Of a stretch of DNA of 25,815 bases, positions 7,115 to 15,412 are shown one piece after another. Where the stretch lies: assembly GCA_002430835.1 (NCBI GenBank), contig DJDA01000089.1, positions 1-25,815 of the forward strand. The letters run 5' to 3'. Position numbers and translations under genes: made by a program. Position 1 is the first letter of the stretch, and every line of letters starts with the position of its first letter. Source of the DNA: Brevundimonas sp. UBA5936. Lineage in GTDB: Bacteria; Pseudomonadota; Alphaproteobacteria; Caulobacterales; Caulobacteraceae. A model generated the notes under the pieces. The model saw only the letters and a program-made list of their open reading frames with translations. It did no database searches and was not told where the DNA came from.

Positions 7115-8212
7115 TCAGATACGCAGCATTTCCATAGCCATGGCCTGACAGGCCGGGCCGCCGCGCCCGCCGTCGTTGGACAGGCCGAAGACCGCGCGTC
7201 CGCCCGCCGGATCGACCAGGGCGATGGCGTGCCACAAGGTGTTGGAGCCCTCATGGGCGATCACCGGCCCCTTGGCCCAGGGTTGGGGCGGCAGGGCGAT
7301 CCAGCCGTGAGCGTAGTTGCGCCCCTCGCCCGGCGTGACCAGACGCCGCACCGTCTCGGGCTTCAGCCAGCCGCCGCCCTCGGTCAGGAAGACCTGAAGG
7401 AAGCGGGCGTAGTCAGCCGCCGTCATATGAACCGTGCCCGCCGGGCCGAGCGCCAGAGGATTGTCCGCCCCCGGATCAGCCGGATCCATCGGCAGCGCCG
7501 TCTCGCCCATGCGGCGGTGGCCCCAGGCGTTGTCGCTTCCGGCCGGAGCGCCGAACCCCGCCGAGGTCAGGCCCAGCGGCCTGAACACCTCGGCCTGCAT
7601 GGACTCTTCCCATGAACCGCCGGTGATGGTCTCGATCGCCGCCCCGACCAGCACATAGTTGGCGTTGCCATAGGCGAACGTCCCGCGTGCGCCCGACGGC
7701 GGGGCGGCCAGCGCCTTCTCGACGATGGCGCGGCGCTGCTCGGCCAGGGATTGAGGATCGGCGCGAGCGGTCATCAGCCAGGCCATGCCCATGACCGCCT
7801 CGTCCTTCAGACCCGCCGTGTGGGTCATGAAATCGTCCAGCGTCGCGCCGTCCCAGCCCGCGTCGATCGCCAGGTCAGGAAAGGCCTCGGTCAGCGGCAT
7901 GGCCCAGCGCGCCCGTCCCTGCTCGACCAGGCGGGCGAACAGCGCCGCCGTCATCGCCTTGGTGTTGGAGCCCAGGTGCCAGCGGTCGTCCGTCGTCGCC
8001 GAAGCGTCCTCTCCCGCGCGCCGCACGCCGCGCACGCCGGACCAGGCCAGACCTTGAGCCGTCACGAGCCCGCCCGCCAAGGCGACCGGCTTGACCGCCT
8101 CGAAGGCCGTCGTCAGGGCGGCGTCGAACGCCGCCTCGCCTTCCGCGCGCACCACCGTAGGTGCAACCGCGACCGCCGCGCCGACGGCCAGGACATGACG
8201 ACGATTGATCAT
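7115..8212 (-). CDS. Serine hydrolase of the beta-lactamase/DD-peptidase (class C-like) family
   Basis: This 365-residue exported protein belongs to the serine beta-lactamase-like family, which includes esterases, D-aminopeptidases and penicillin-binding proteins. The three catalytic motifs are present: SNTK (Ser82 nucleophile, Lys85), YGN (Tyr181) and HEG (320-322, replacing KTG). The first 23 residues form a signal peptide with NRRHVLAV, a plausible twin-arginine signal, ending at VVRA. The ATG is preceded by AGGAG at a good distance. It lies divergent from the ppk2 gene with 95 bases between. The substrate cannot be told; true beta-lactamase activity is only one option, and an esterase or peptidase role is equally possible. 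Confidence 0.88.
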   Translation of the reverse strand: MINRRHVLAVGAAVAVAPTVVRAEGEAAFDAALTTAFEAVKPVALAGGLVTAQGLAWSGVRGVRRAGEDASATTDDRWHLGSNTKAMTAALFARLVEQGRARWAMPLTEAFPDLAIDAGWDGATLDDFMTHTAGLKDEAVMGMAWLMTARADPQSLAEQRRAIVEKALAAPPSGARGTFAYGNANYVLVGAAIETITGGSWEESMQAEVFRPLGLTSAGFGAPAGSDNAWGHRRMGETALPMDPADPGADNPLALGPAGTVHMTAADYARFLQVFLTEGGGWLKPETVRRLVTPGEGRNYAHGWIALPPQPWAKGPVIAHEGSNTLWHAIALVDPAGGRAVFGLSNDGGRGGPACQAMAMEMLRI

Positions 8213-8307
8213 TTTCGGCTCCTTTTGCGTTGCACCCTGAACGGCGAGGCTGGCGACGCCAGTGAATTCGCCGCAAGGTTCGCCGATCGCGACACAAGGA
8301 CACGCCC

Positions 8308-9051
8308 ATGGCCAAGGACGACTACGCCGACATCCTGGAAGCCCTGCAGATCCAGATGGTCGAGACCCAGGCCTGGGCCATCGAACAGGGGCTGAAGGTC
8401 GTCATCGTCTTCGAGGGGCGCGACGCCGCCGGCAAGGACGGGGCGATCAAGCGCATGACCGAATACATGGCCCCGCGGCAGACGCGGGTCGTCGCCCTGC
8501 CCAAACCGACTGACCGCGAGACGACCCAGTGGTATTTCCAGCGCTACGCCGCCCATCTGCCGGCGGCGGGCGAGATCGTGATCTTCAACCGCTCCTGGTA
8601 CAACCGGGCCGGGGTCGAGCCGGTCATGGGCTTCTGCACGCCCGAACAGCATGAGCGCTTCCTGCACGACGCCCCGCATTTCGAGCGGATGCTGACTCAG
8701 TCGGGCGTCATCCTGATCAAGCTGTGGCTGGACATCAGCCGCGACGAACAGGCCCGCCGCCTGGAGGAGCGCGTCGACCACCCGCTGAAACGGTTCAAGG
8801 TCTCGTCCCTGGACGCCGAGGCCCAGGCCCGCTGGAGCGCCTATTCCGCCGCCCGCGACGAGATGCTGAAGCGGACCCATGTCGACTACGCCCCCTGGAC
8901 CGTGGTGGCGACCGACAAGAAGAAGACTGCGCGGCTGAACATCCTGCGCCACGTCCTGCGCCGCCTGAACCGCCCCGGTCTGGAGTGCCGCGAACCCGAC
9001 CCGGACGTGGTCTTCCCCGGCGATGAGGCGCAGGGGCGGCTGGCGGAATAG
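8308..9051 (+). CDS. ppk2: Polyphosphate kinase 2 family protein
   Basis: PPK2 enzymes transfer phosphate between polyphosphate and nucleotides, usually making NTP from NDP (class I) or NDP from NMP (class II). The 247-residue protein has the Walker A motif GRDAAGKDG (37-45), the lid-region segment MAPRQTRVVALPKPTDRE, and the Walker B-like FNRSWYNRAGVE (93-104). It is a one-domain form; its opening (LQIQMVETQAWAIEQGLKVVIVFEGRD) matches the usual N-terminus. The ATG is preceded by AAGGA. It converges on the DUF2238-like gene 6 bases away. Nucleotide preference is not decided by these motifs. Confidence 0.92.
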   Translation: MAKDDYADILEALQIQMVETQAWAIEQGLKVVIVFEGRDAAGKDGAIKRMTEYMAPRQTRVVALPKPTDRETTQWYFQRYAAHLPAAGEIVIFNRSWYNRAGVEPVMGFCTPEQHERFLHDAPHFERMLTQSGVILIKLWLDISRDEQARRLEERVDHPLKRFKVSSLDAEAQARWSAYSAARDEMLKRTHVDYAPWTVVATDKKKTARLNILRHVLRRLNRPGLECREPDPDVVFPGDEAQGRLAE

Positions 9052-9057
9052 ACGTCT

Positions 9058-9696
9058 TCAGCCGCCGAACAGGCGCCGGTTCTTGTCGATGAAGGCGCGC
9101 AGGGCCCGCACCAGCGGCCCGCCTTCGCGCCCCTTCAGATAGGCCCAGCCGGCGCCCGCCCCGATCAGGGCGCCGATGGAATCGACGATCAGATCCCACA
9201 TGGTGTCGACCAGGCCGGACTTCTGGGTGTTGAGGCCGAACACCTGGTCCAGCATGAACTCCCAGATCTCCCACAGGGCGCCGATGGTCACGGCGAAGCA
9301 GAAGGCGAAGAAGGCCACCGTCAGGGGCGCAGCCTTCAACTGGCTGCCCTGCACCAGCATCAGCATCAGCAGGGCGCCGACCAGGCCGAAGGCCACGGCC
9401 GAACCGCCGTGCAGCACCACGTCCCACCACCAATAGCGCTCGTAGAAGTCGCCCATCTCGCCCAGGAACAGGGTGGCGCACAGGAAGACGGCGATGGCGG
9501 TGACGAAGCCGATCGGCAGGTTCAGCCCCACGCGCGGCGCCAGCCAGAACGGGACCAGGGTCAGCAGAAACGTCCCGGCGCCGACAAAGGTGACGCTGAA
9601 CTCGCCGGTCAGGAAGCCCCCGACAGCCGCGCCCAGCAGCACCAGCCAGGTCAGGGCCAGCAGCCAGGGGAATGGGGGCTTGGTGCGTGTCGTCAT
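9058..9696 (-). CDS. DUF2238/YjdF-like inner-membrane protein
   Basis: This 212-residue protein has about six hydrophobic spans with a conserved core: YWWWDVVLHGGSAVAFG, then LWEIWEFMLDQ and DTMWDLIVDSIGALIG. The charged residues inside the membrane and the DxxxD-like pattern resemble DUF2238 (YjdF) proteins, whose function is unknown. Its ATG overlaps the stop of the upstream acyltransferase gene as ATGA, so the two are translated together. A shared envelope role is likely but not shown. Confidence 0.7.
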   Translation of the reverse strand: MTTRTKPPFPWLLALTWLVLLGAAVGGFLTGEFSVTFVGAGTFLLTLVPFWLAPRVGLNLPIGFVTAIAVFLCATLFLGEMGDFYERYWWWDVVLHGGSAVAFGLVGALLMLMLVQGSQLKAAPLTVAFFAFCFAVTIGALWEIWEFMLDQVFGLNTQKSGLVDTMWDLIVDSIGALIGAGAGWAYLKGREGGPLVRALRAFIDKNRRLFGG

Positions 9697-10979
9697 CCGT
9701 CCTGTCCGACCGGCTGATGTTCTGGAGGGTCGAGCCTAGCGGGACGATCCCGGCGCGCAAGCCCGGCGCGGGTCTTCACGCCCAGCAGCAGGCCCAGCGG
9801 TCCCAGGCGACGCGCGACCTCATAGGCGGCCCAGCAGCCGCCGAAGGTGACGGCGATCAGCAGCCCCGCCTCCAGCCCCTGCGGCAGGCCCAGCTTCGAC
9901 AGATGATAGGCCGCGACCACGGTGATCGTCTGGTGCACGATGTAGAAGCAGAAGACGCCGCCCGTCAGATAGCGCAGCCACGGCCCGTCCCGGTTCAGAT
10001 AACGCGCGCCATAGCCCAGCACGGCGGCGATGAAGGCCCATTGGTCGATGGCGTAGATCAGTCGCATGGCGGCCCTCAGCGCCTCAGGCGGGGTTCCCGC
10101 GTCGCGATAGGTCCAGGCATAGGCGGCCCATCCCGCCCAGGCGCACAGGGCCAGGATCAGCGCCGGTCGCCGCAGCCGCTCATAGGCCGCCTTCAGCACC
10201 GCCGAACGAACGCTGAGGAAGCCGAACAAAAAGGCGCTGAACGACACCGCGTGGTTGTACCAGTCGTCGGTCAGGGCGTGGGTCGTCGGGAAGATCCGCG
10301 CCAGGGTCCAGCGCAGAACGAACAGCCACAACACCGGCCAGATCAGCAGGCCCCAGCCCTTCAGGGCCCGCTCCAGCCCTGACTGGATCGCGGGCAGCAA
10401 CCCCCGTCCGAACGCCAACAAACCGGCGAGCACCAGACTGTAGACGAACAGATAGGCCACGAACCACATGTGGTTCCACGTCGGCGTGGTCAGGCAGCCG
10501 TCGGCGTCGCACCAGCCGCCGGTCCCCGCGGCGTATTTCAGCCAGAAGTCAGCCAGCCAGGGCGAGCGCGCCGGATCGACCACGCCCAACCCCTGCGCCG
10601 CCTCGACCACTTCGTAATAGGACTGCGGCGGCACGATCACGAACATGGCGAACAGCAGCGGCGGCAGCAGCCGCCAGGTGCGCGACCCGGCGAAACGGCG
10701 TGCGGCGCCCCTTCCCTCACGCTGGAAGCTGTCGAACAGGAAACGGGTCGCGGCGCCCGAGACCAGAAACAGCAGCGTCAGCCGCCAGGGGTTGGTCAGT
10801 TGCATCACCGGCTCCAGCCACTCAACCGGCTGCGGGCTGTTCACATGCCAGTCCCAAGGCACGTAGAACATGCCGACGTGATAGAGGATCAACAGCAGGA
10901 AGGCCCCGACCCGGATCCAGTCCAGGTCATGGCGGCGGGCGACTGCGAGGGGTTCGGGTACGAGGGGTTCTGAGGACAT
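9693..10979 (-). CDS. Acyltransferase-3 family membrane protein (OpgC-like)
   Basis: This 428-residue membrane protein has the acyltransferase 3 opening HDLDWIRVGAFLLLILYHVGMFY with conserved His34, then WRLTLLFLVSGAATRFL and about ten hydrophobic spans, ending with VFCFYIVHQTITV. This layout fits the OpgC/COG1835-type enzymes that decorate periplasmic glucans or surface sugars. It is not closely similar to the acyltransferase at 3806. I chose ATG 10979; the frame extends to 11042 but would then overlap the divergent LytTR gene. The ribosome site is weak (AGG). It is coupled by ATGA to the DUF2238-like gene and only 12 bases separate it from the LytTR start, which suggests joint control. Confidence 0.85.
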   Translation of the reverse strand: MSSEPLVPEPLAVARRHDLDWIRVGAFLLLILYHVGMFYVPWDWHVNSPQPVEWLEPVMQLTNPWRLTLLFLVSGAATRFLFDSFQREGRGAARRFAGSRTWRLLPPLLFAMFVIVPPQSYYEVVEAAQGLGVVDPARSPWLADFWLKYAAGTGGWCDADGCLTTPTWNHMWFVAYLFVYSLVLAGLLAFGRGLLPAIQSGLERALKGWGLLIWPVLWLFVLRWTLARIFPTTHALTDDWYNHAVSFSAFLFGFLSVRSAVLKAAYERLRRPALILALCAWAGWAAYAWTYRDAGTPPEALRAAMRLIYAIDQWAFIAAVLGYGARYLNRDGPWLRYLTGGVFCFYIVHQTITVVAAYHLSKLGLPQGLEAGLLIAVTFGGCWAAYEVARRLGPLGLLLGVKTRAGLARRDRPARLDPPEHQPVGQDG

Positions 10980-10991
10980 GGGCGACCTGAA

Positions 10992-11918
10992 ATGACGGAA
11001 ACGACGCCATCCGCCGTGCCGCGTGCGTCGCACTCCCGACAAGGCGCTGGGGCCGTTCGGTCGGACGCCGGGGCCGGATCGCGGAGCGCCGGGACGAGCG
11101 GCGCGCCTGTCGGGACGAACGGAGCGGACCGGCGCGACCTGCTGACCGGCGGCCCGATCATCATCGCCGTCACCCTGGGCTTCCTGGTGGTCAACGCCCT
11201 GACGGTGCAGGCCGACTGGCCGGGCCTGCGGGCATGGGCGCCGTGGGTGTGGGAGGGGTCCAGCGCCCTGGCGCTGGCGCTGGTGATCTGGCTGCCGTGG
11301 CGGGCGGCGGGCGCCGCGCCGTCATCGCTGCTGCACGAAGGCTGGCGGGCGCGAGGGCGGTTTCTGGCCGTACATCTGGGCGCCGCCTGCCTCTACAGCC
11401 TGCTGCACGTCGTGCTGATGGTGGCGATGCGGCACGGCGTCTACGCCCTGCTGGGCGAGGTCTATGACTATGGCCCGCCCGTGGAGAAGTTCATCTATGA
11501 GCTGCGCAAGGATGGGCTGAGCTACGCCCTGTTCATCGGCGTCTTCTGGGGCGTGCGCAGTCTGCGCGAGGCGCGCGAGACGCCGCTGCGGCCCGTCAGC
11601 TTCGACATCCGCGACGGGACGCGGCTGATCCGGGCGCCGCTGGACGACATTCTGGCCGCAACCTCGGCGGGCAACTATGTCGAGTTCGCGCTGGCCGACG
11701 GGCGCAGACCCCTGATGCGCGTCACCCTGGCGGCGGTCGAGGGCGAGCTGACGCGCTTCGGCTTCGTGCGGACGCACCGAGGCTGGCTGGTCAACGCCGC
11801 GCGGATGACGGGCCTGCGGCCTGAAGGTTCAGGCGACTGGACGGTGGAGTTGGGCGCTCTGGAGGCCCCGCTGTCGCGTCGTTACTCCGAGGCGCTGGAG
11901 CGGCTGCGCGCCGCCTGA
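10992..11918 (+). CDS. Membrane-anchored LytTR-family transcription regulator
   Basis: This 308-residue protein has an N-terminal tail of about 50 Ala/Gly/Ser-rich residues, four hydrophobic spans (about 55-72, 85-103, 125-147 and 175-190) and a C-terminal LytTR DNA-binding domain (about 203-308). The domain is recognised by AATSAGNYVEFAL and FVRTHRGWLVNAARM. LytTR domains bind direct repeats near promoters. Here a membrane sensor replaces the usual receiver domain. The start is uncertain: the ATG at 10992 lacks a good ribosome site, and the low-complexity tail could be shortened by using GTG 11016. It is divergent from the acyltransferase operon and its 3' end overlaps the MFS gene by 37 bases. 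Targets are probably the neighbouring genes or itself. Confidence 0.85.
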   Translation: MTETTPSAVPRASHSRQGAGAVRSDAGAGSRSAGTSGAPVGTNGADRRDLLTGGPIIIAVTLGFLVVNALTVQADWPGLRAWAPWVWEGSSALALALVIWLPWRAAGAAPSSLLHEGWRARGRFLAVHLGAACLYSLLHVVLMVAMRHGVYALLGEVYDYGPPVEKFIYELRKDGLSYALFIGVFWGVRSLREARETPLRPVSFDIRDGTRLIRAPLDDILAATSAGNYVEFALADGRRPLMRVTLAAVEGELTRFGFVRTHRGWLVNAARMTGLRPEGSGDWTVELGALEAPLSRRYSEALERLRAA

Positions 11919-13078
11919 AGCCGCATCCACCCGGCGATGCCCAGGGCGCAGACGAGGCTCAACACCGCGCCGACCGCAAAGGTCGCCTGCGGGCCGAAGC
12001 CGTCCCACAACAGACCCGCCGCCACATTACCCGCCAACGCGATCAGACCCGAGATCAGCGCGAACAGACCAAACGCCGAGCCGCGCAGATGGGCGGGCGC
12101 CGCATCGGCGATCAGGGTCATCAGCAGGCCTTGCGAAAAGCCCATGTGCAGGCCCCACAGCGCCACGCCCAGATAGAAGACGACCTGGTTTCCGGCCAGC
12201 GCCAGCGCCACGTCGGCGGCGGCCAGGAAGACCAGGCTGAGCAGCAGCAGGGAGGTGCGGCCGATGCGGTCCGACAGCGCCCCCACCGGGAAGGCGGCCA
12301 GGCCGAACACCAGGTGCAGCAGCACGATGGCCGCCGGCGCGAAGGCGGCCGGGACGCCGACGTCCAGCCCCTTCATCAGCAGGAAGGACTCACTGAACCG
12401 CGCCAGACCGATCACCGCCGTCAAGGCGATCATGGTCCAGGTGGCGGCGTCCAGACGCAGCGCCCCCTTCAGGCTGGGCGGCTTCTTCGCTCCCTCGTCC
12501 GGGCGCGGCGGGTCGGACACGCCGCCGACCAGCAGGGCCACAGCCAGGAAGGCGGGAATGGAGGCCAGCCAGAACACCGCCTTGATGTCGTTCGCCAGCA
12601 GGACCATCAGCCCGATCGCCAGCAAGGGGCCGACAAAGCCCCCGACCGTATCCAGCGACTTTCTCAGGCCGAAGGCGCGGCCGCGAATGTCCGGCGGCGT
12701 CACGACGGCGACCAGGGCGTCGCGCGGGGCGGTGCGGATGCCCTTGCCGATCCGGTCCACGCCCTTGGCCAGCAACACCCCCTCGACCGAGGCCGCCAGA
12801 GGGAAGATCGGCTTGGACAGGGCCGCCAGCCCATAGCCCGCGACCGCCAGCCACTTGGGCCGCGAAATACGATCCGACCAGAAGCCCGACAGGAACTTCA
12901 CCGCCGTCGCCACGACGACGGAAAAGCCTTCGACCAGACCGATCATCACCGCCGAAGCGCCCAGTCCGACCACCAGATAGATGGGCAGAAGCGTCTGGAT
13001 CATCTCCGACGAGACATCCATCAGCAGGCTGACGAGGCCCAGAATCCAGACGCTGCGGGGGATGGAGCTGCGAGCCAT
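11882..13078 (-). CDS. Major facilitator superfamily transporter
   Basis: This 398-residue protein has about twelve hydrophobic spans in two halves and the MFS signature loops (SGFWSDRISRPKWLAV, and in the second half GALSDRIGRTSLLL). The segment GVDRIGKGIRTAPRDALVA is shared by a subgroup of uncharacterised MFS permeases. The substrate is unknown; motifs do not separate drug efflux from sugar or ion transport. I use ATG 13078; a TTG at 13126 would add 16 charged residues, and neither has a strong ribosome site. Its 3' end overlaps the convergent LytTR gene by 37 bases. Confidence 0.88.
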   Translation of the reverse strand: MARSSIPRSVWILGLVSLLMDVSSEMIQTLLPIYLVVGLGASAVMIGLVEGFSVVVATAVKFLSGFWSDRISRPKWLAVAGYGLAALSKPIFPLAASVEGVLLAKGVDRIGKGIRTAPRDALVAVVTPPDIRGRAFGLRKSLDTVGGFVGPLLAIGLMVLLANDIKAVFWLASIPAFLAVALLVGGVSDPPRPDEGAKKPPSLKGALRLDAATWTMIALTAVIGLARFSESFLLMKGLDVGVPAAFAPAAIVLLHLVFGLAAFPVGALSDRIGRTSLLLLSLVFLAAADVALALAGNQVVFYLGVALWGLHMGFSQGLLMTLIADAAPAHLRGSAFGLFALISGLIALAGNVAAGLLWDGFGPQATFAVGAVLSLVCALGIAGWMRLQAARSRSSASE

Positions 13079-13175
13079 TCGCGCCCAGTGGCGGATACGG
13101 CGCTCACTGTCCAGCCTGGGCCGCAAACTTCATAAATCTGAGACTTCGCCTTTCCGCCAGAGGGCGGTCAGAGCG

Positions 13176-13391
13176 CTATTTCAGTCCGTCTTCCGCCAGG
13201 GTGTGCGCCACAAGGGCGTTGGCGTGGCCGTGTCCCATGTCGTGCTCGTCCTTCAACATGGCGACCAATTCCATGTGCTTAGCCGGATAGCCGGCGCGAA
13301 TCTCCGCCTTCCACTCGGCGACGGGGCGGCCGTACTTTTTCTCGATGGAGGGGAAGTAGGACGCGGGGCCCTTGATCGGCGCTTCGGTCAT
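13176..13391 (-). CDS. DUF4287 family small protein
   Basis: This 71-residue protein has the DUF4287 core SYFPSIEKKYGRPVAEWKAE followed by HMELVAMLKDEHDMGHGHANALVAH. Its function is unknown; homologues are found across alphaproteobacteria, sometimes next to DUF5655 domains. The open frame extends to a TTG at 13457, but the ATG at 13391 gives the family start. The ribosome site is weak. It is on the same strand as the MFS gene, 97 bases upstream of it, and divergent from ubiA. Confidence 0.8.
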   Translation of the reverse strand: MTEAPIKGPASYFPSIEKKYGRPVAEWKAEIRAGYPAKHMELVAMLKDEHDMGHGHANALVAHTLAEDGLK

Positions 13392-13480
13392 CGGCGGCTC
13401 GCTCTCTGCTTCGGCGTCAGTAAAGGCGGCCTGACGCGCCGATGCAACGTCTTGCAAAACGCCGTTTCAACGGCCCCCTC

Positions 13481-13510
13481 TTCACCCGCAGCGTCATCCA
13501 GGTCTAAGAC
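13481..13510 (+). promoter_or_regulatory. Possible leaderless promoter of ubiA
   Basis: TTCACCC and, after 15 bases, TCTAAGAC resemble the Caulobacter pattern TTGACGS, 10-14 bases, GCTANAWC, with two mismatches at -35. Transcription would begin near the ubiA ATG at 13518, which lacks a ribosome site. Confidence 0.35.
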
Positions 13511-13517
13511 CCCTTGC

Positions 13518-14537
13518 ATGAACACAGCCCCGCTTCCCGACGCCGCCGGCCAGAACTGGGTCGACCGCCATGCGCCCGAACGGCTGAAGCCCTGGCTGAA
13601 GCTGGGCCGCTTCGACCGGCCGATCGGGACGTGGCTGCTGCTGCTGCCCGGCTGGCAGGGGATCATGCTGGCGCTGAACCAGTATGACCGGCCGTTCGGC
13701 GGCTATGAGCTATGGCTGATCGTCGGCTTCGCCATCGGCGCGGCCCTGATGCGCGGGGCGGGCTGCGCCGTGAACGACATCGTCGACCGCGACTTCGACG
13801 CCCAGGTGGCCCGCACCGCCCTGCGCCCCATTCCGGCGGGGCAGATCAGCGTGAAGCAGGCGTGGGCCTTCGTCGGCGGCCTGTCGCTGGTCAGCCTGTG
13901 CATCCTGCTGACGATGAACCTGACGTCGGTGCTGCTGGGCGCCCTGTCGTTGGGACTGGTGGCGGCCTATCCCTTCATGAAGCGCATCACGTGGTGGCCC
14001 CAGGCGTGGCTGGGCCTGACCTTCAACTGGGGCGCCCTGCTGGGCTTCGCCGCGGCGACGGGGGGGCTGTTCGCCCTGGGCTGGCTCTATGTGCTGCAGG
14101 TCAAGCTCAGCGGCGACAGCTACTGGATGGCGGAAGGGCTGAACCGCATGGGGAACCTGGCCCTGTCCGCGGCGCTGCTCTACGCGGGCGGGATCTTCTG
14201 GACCCTGGGCTACGACACCATCTACGCGCTGCAGGACATTGAGGACGACGTCATGGCCGGGGTGAAGTCCTCGGCGCGGGCGCTGGGCGGCAAGGTGAAG
14301 GAAGGCGTGGCCGTCTTTTACATCCTGGCCGTGGCCCTGGCCGGCGCAGCGGGCTACGTCGCGGGTCTGGGGCCAGTCTTCTATGTCGGTCTGGCGCTCT
14401 ACGCCCTGCATTTCGTCTGGCAGGTGCGGCGGTTGCAGCCGGACGACCCGAAACTTTCCCTGCGTCTTTTCAAATCAAATCGCGATGCGGGGTTGATCCT
14501 TCTGGCCGCCATCGCGTTCAACGGCCTAGCTTTCTGA
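13518..14537 (+). CDS. ubiA: 4-hydroxybenzoate polyprenyltransferase UbiA
   Basis: UbiA attaches the polyprenyl tail to 4-hydroxybenzoate in the inner membrane, the second step of ubiquinone synthesis. The 339-residue protein has about eight hydrophobic spans and both Asp-rich motifs: NDIVDRDFD (Asp87, Asp90, Asp94) and YDTIYALQDIEDD (Asp233, Asp240, Asp244), plus RTALRPIPAGQIS after the first motif. It is somewhat longer than the E. coli enzyme (290), mainly from an N-terminal extension and an insertion before the second motif. The start at 13518 fits the family; no ribosome site precedes it. A lipoprotein gene follows 25 bases downstream on the same strand. Confidence 0.95.
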   Translation: MNTAPLPDAAGQNWVDRHAPERLKPWLKLGRFDRPIGTWLLLLPGWQGIMLALNQYDRPFGGYELWLIVGFAIGAALMRGAGCAVNDIVDRDFDAQVARTALRPIPAGQISVKQAWAFVGGLSLVSLCILLTMNLTSVLLGALSLGLVAAYPFMKRITWWPQAWLGLTFNWGALLGFAAATGGLFALGWLYVLQVKLSGDSYWMAEGLNRMGNLALSAALLYAGGIFWTLGYDTIYALQDIEDDVMAGVKSSARALGGKVKEGVAVFYILAVALAGAAGYVAGLGPVFYVGLALYALHFVWQVRRLQPDDPKLSLRLFKSNRDAGLILLAAIAFNGLAF

Positions 14538-14562
14538 TCGAACCGTTCCAAAGGAGCCCGGC

Positions 14563-15405
14563 ATGATCCCTTCGCGCCCCCTTCGCGTCCTTCTCGTCAC
14601 CGCCGCCGTCGCGGCCTCGCTCGCCGCGTGCCAGCGCAATGAGAAGAAGGAGACGCCCGCCGCGCCGGCCGCCTCCGCCCACGCCGTCGAGGGGCCACTG
14701 AAGTACGACAGCGCCACGCCCTACGCCAAGGTCAGCCTGAGCCTGCCGGAAAACGTGCTGTCCTATCCGGCGCTCTACACCCCGCTGTACCGCGACGAGG
14801 TGGCCAAGCTGAAGGAATACGCCGAGGGAGCCCAGGCAGACCGCACCGAGGCGGGCTCGCCCGAGGGCATGCCGCCCTATGAGAAGACCATCGTCTACGG
14901 CGCCCCGATCGAGACCGGCCGCCTGTTCAGCCTGATGCGGACCGACTTCGACTATTCGGGCGGCGCCCACCCGAACACGGTCGCCACCGGCCTGCTGTGG
15001 GACAAGGCCGAGGCCCGTCGCATCGCCGCCGCCGAACTGTTCGCCGACAAGGCCGACACGACCAATCTGGAGCGCGCCCTGTGCCAGGCGGTGAACACCG
15101 CCAAGACCAAGCGTCCCGGCGCCGAGCCGGTCTCGACCACCGGCGAGATGTGGGCCTGCCCCAAGTTGAAGGACGTGGCCGTGGCCCTGGCGCCCGGTTC
15201 GGTTCCCGGCAAGGCGGGCGGCCTGACCTTCCTGCTCGACGCCTATGCCGTCGGCCCCTACGTCGAGGGCGCCTATTACCTGACGCTGCCGCTGTCGGCC
15301 TTCCAGAGCGCCCTGTCGCCGGAATACGCGGGCGAGTTTCAGGGGACGCCGGCCAAGGCGGGCGACGTCACCGACGACCTGCGGCTGAAGGCGCCCGCCG
15401 CCTGA
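14563..15405 (+). CDS. Lipoprotein with DUF4163/DUF3298-type domain
   Basis: This 280-residue protein has a lipoprotein signal ending in SLAAC (Cys23), then an Ala/Pro linker and a DUF4163/DUF3298-like region. The hallmark DFDYSGGAHPNTV lies near residue 127-139, in the position found in RsiV and PdaC-type proteins, followed by LLWDKAEARRIAAAELF. Cys at about 167 and 188 may pair. The family's ligand is unclear; in RsiV the domain binds lysozyme. The ATG is preceded by AAGGAG at 14551-14556. The gene is probably cotranscribed with ubiA and ends 7 bases from the convergent hydrolase gene. Confidence 0.8.
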   Translation: MIPSRPLRVLLVTAAVAASLAACQRNEKKETPAAPAASAHAVEGPLKYDSATPYAKVSLSLPENVLSYPALYTPLYRDEVAKLKEYAEGAQADRTEAGSPEGMPPYEKTIVYGAPIETGRLFSLMRTDFDYSGGAHPNTVATGLLWDKAEARRIAAAELFADKADTTNLERALCQAVNTAKTKRPGAEPVSTTGEMWACPKLKDVAVALAPGSVPGKAGGLTFLLDAYAVGPYVEGAYYLTLPLSAFQSALSPEYAGEFQGTPAKAGDVTDDLRLKAPAA

Positions 15406-15412
15406 TCCGCGA

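Noticed and set aside
12089..13135. A 348-codon plus-strand open frame
   Set aside because: It is antisense to the MFS transporter, which has clear membrane spans and MFS loops.
13154..13167. CCGCC-AGAG-GGCGG hairpin between the DUF4287 and MFS genes
   Set aside because: The stem is only 5 bp and has no T-run on either strand; too weak to call a terminator.
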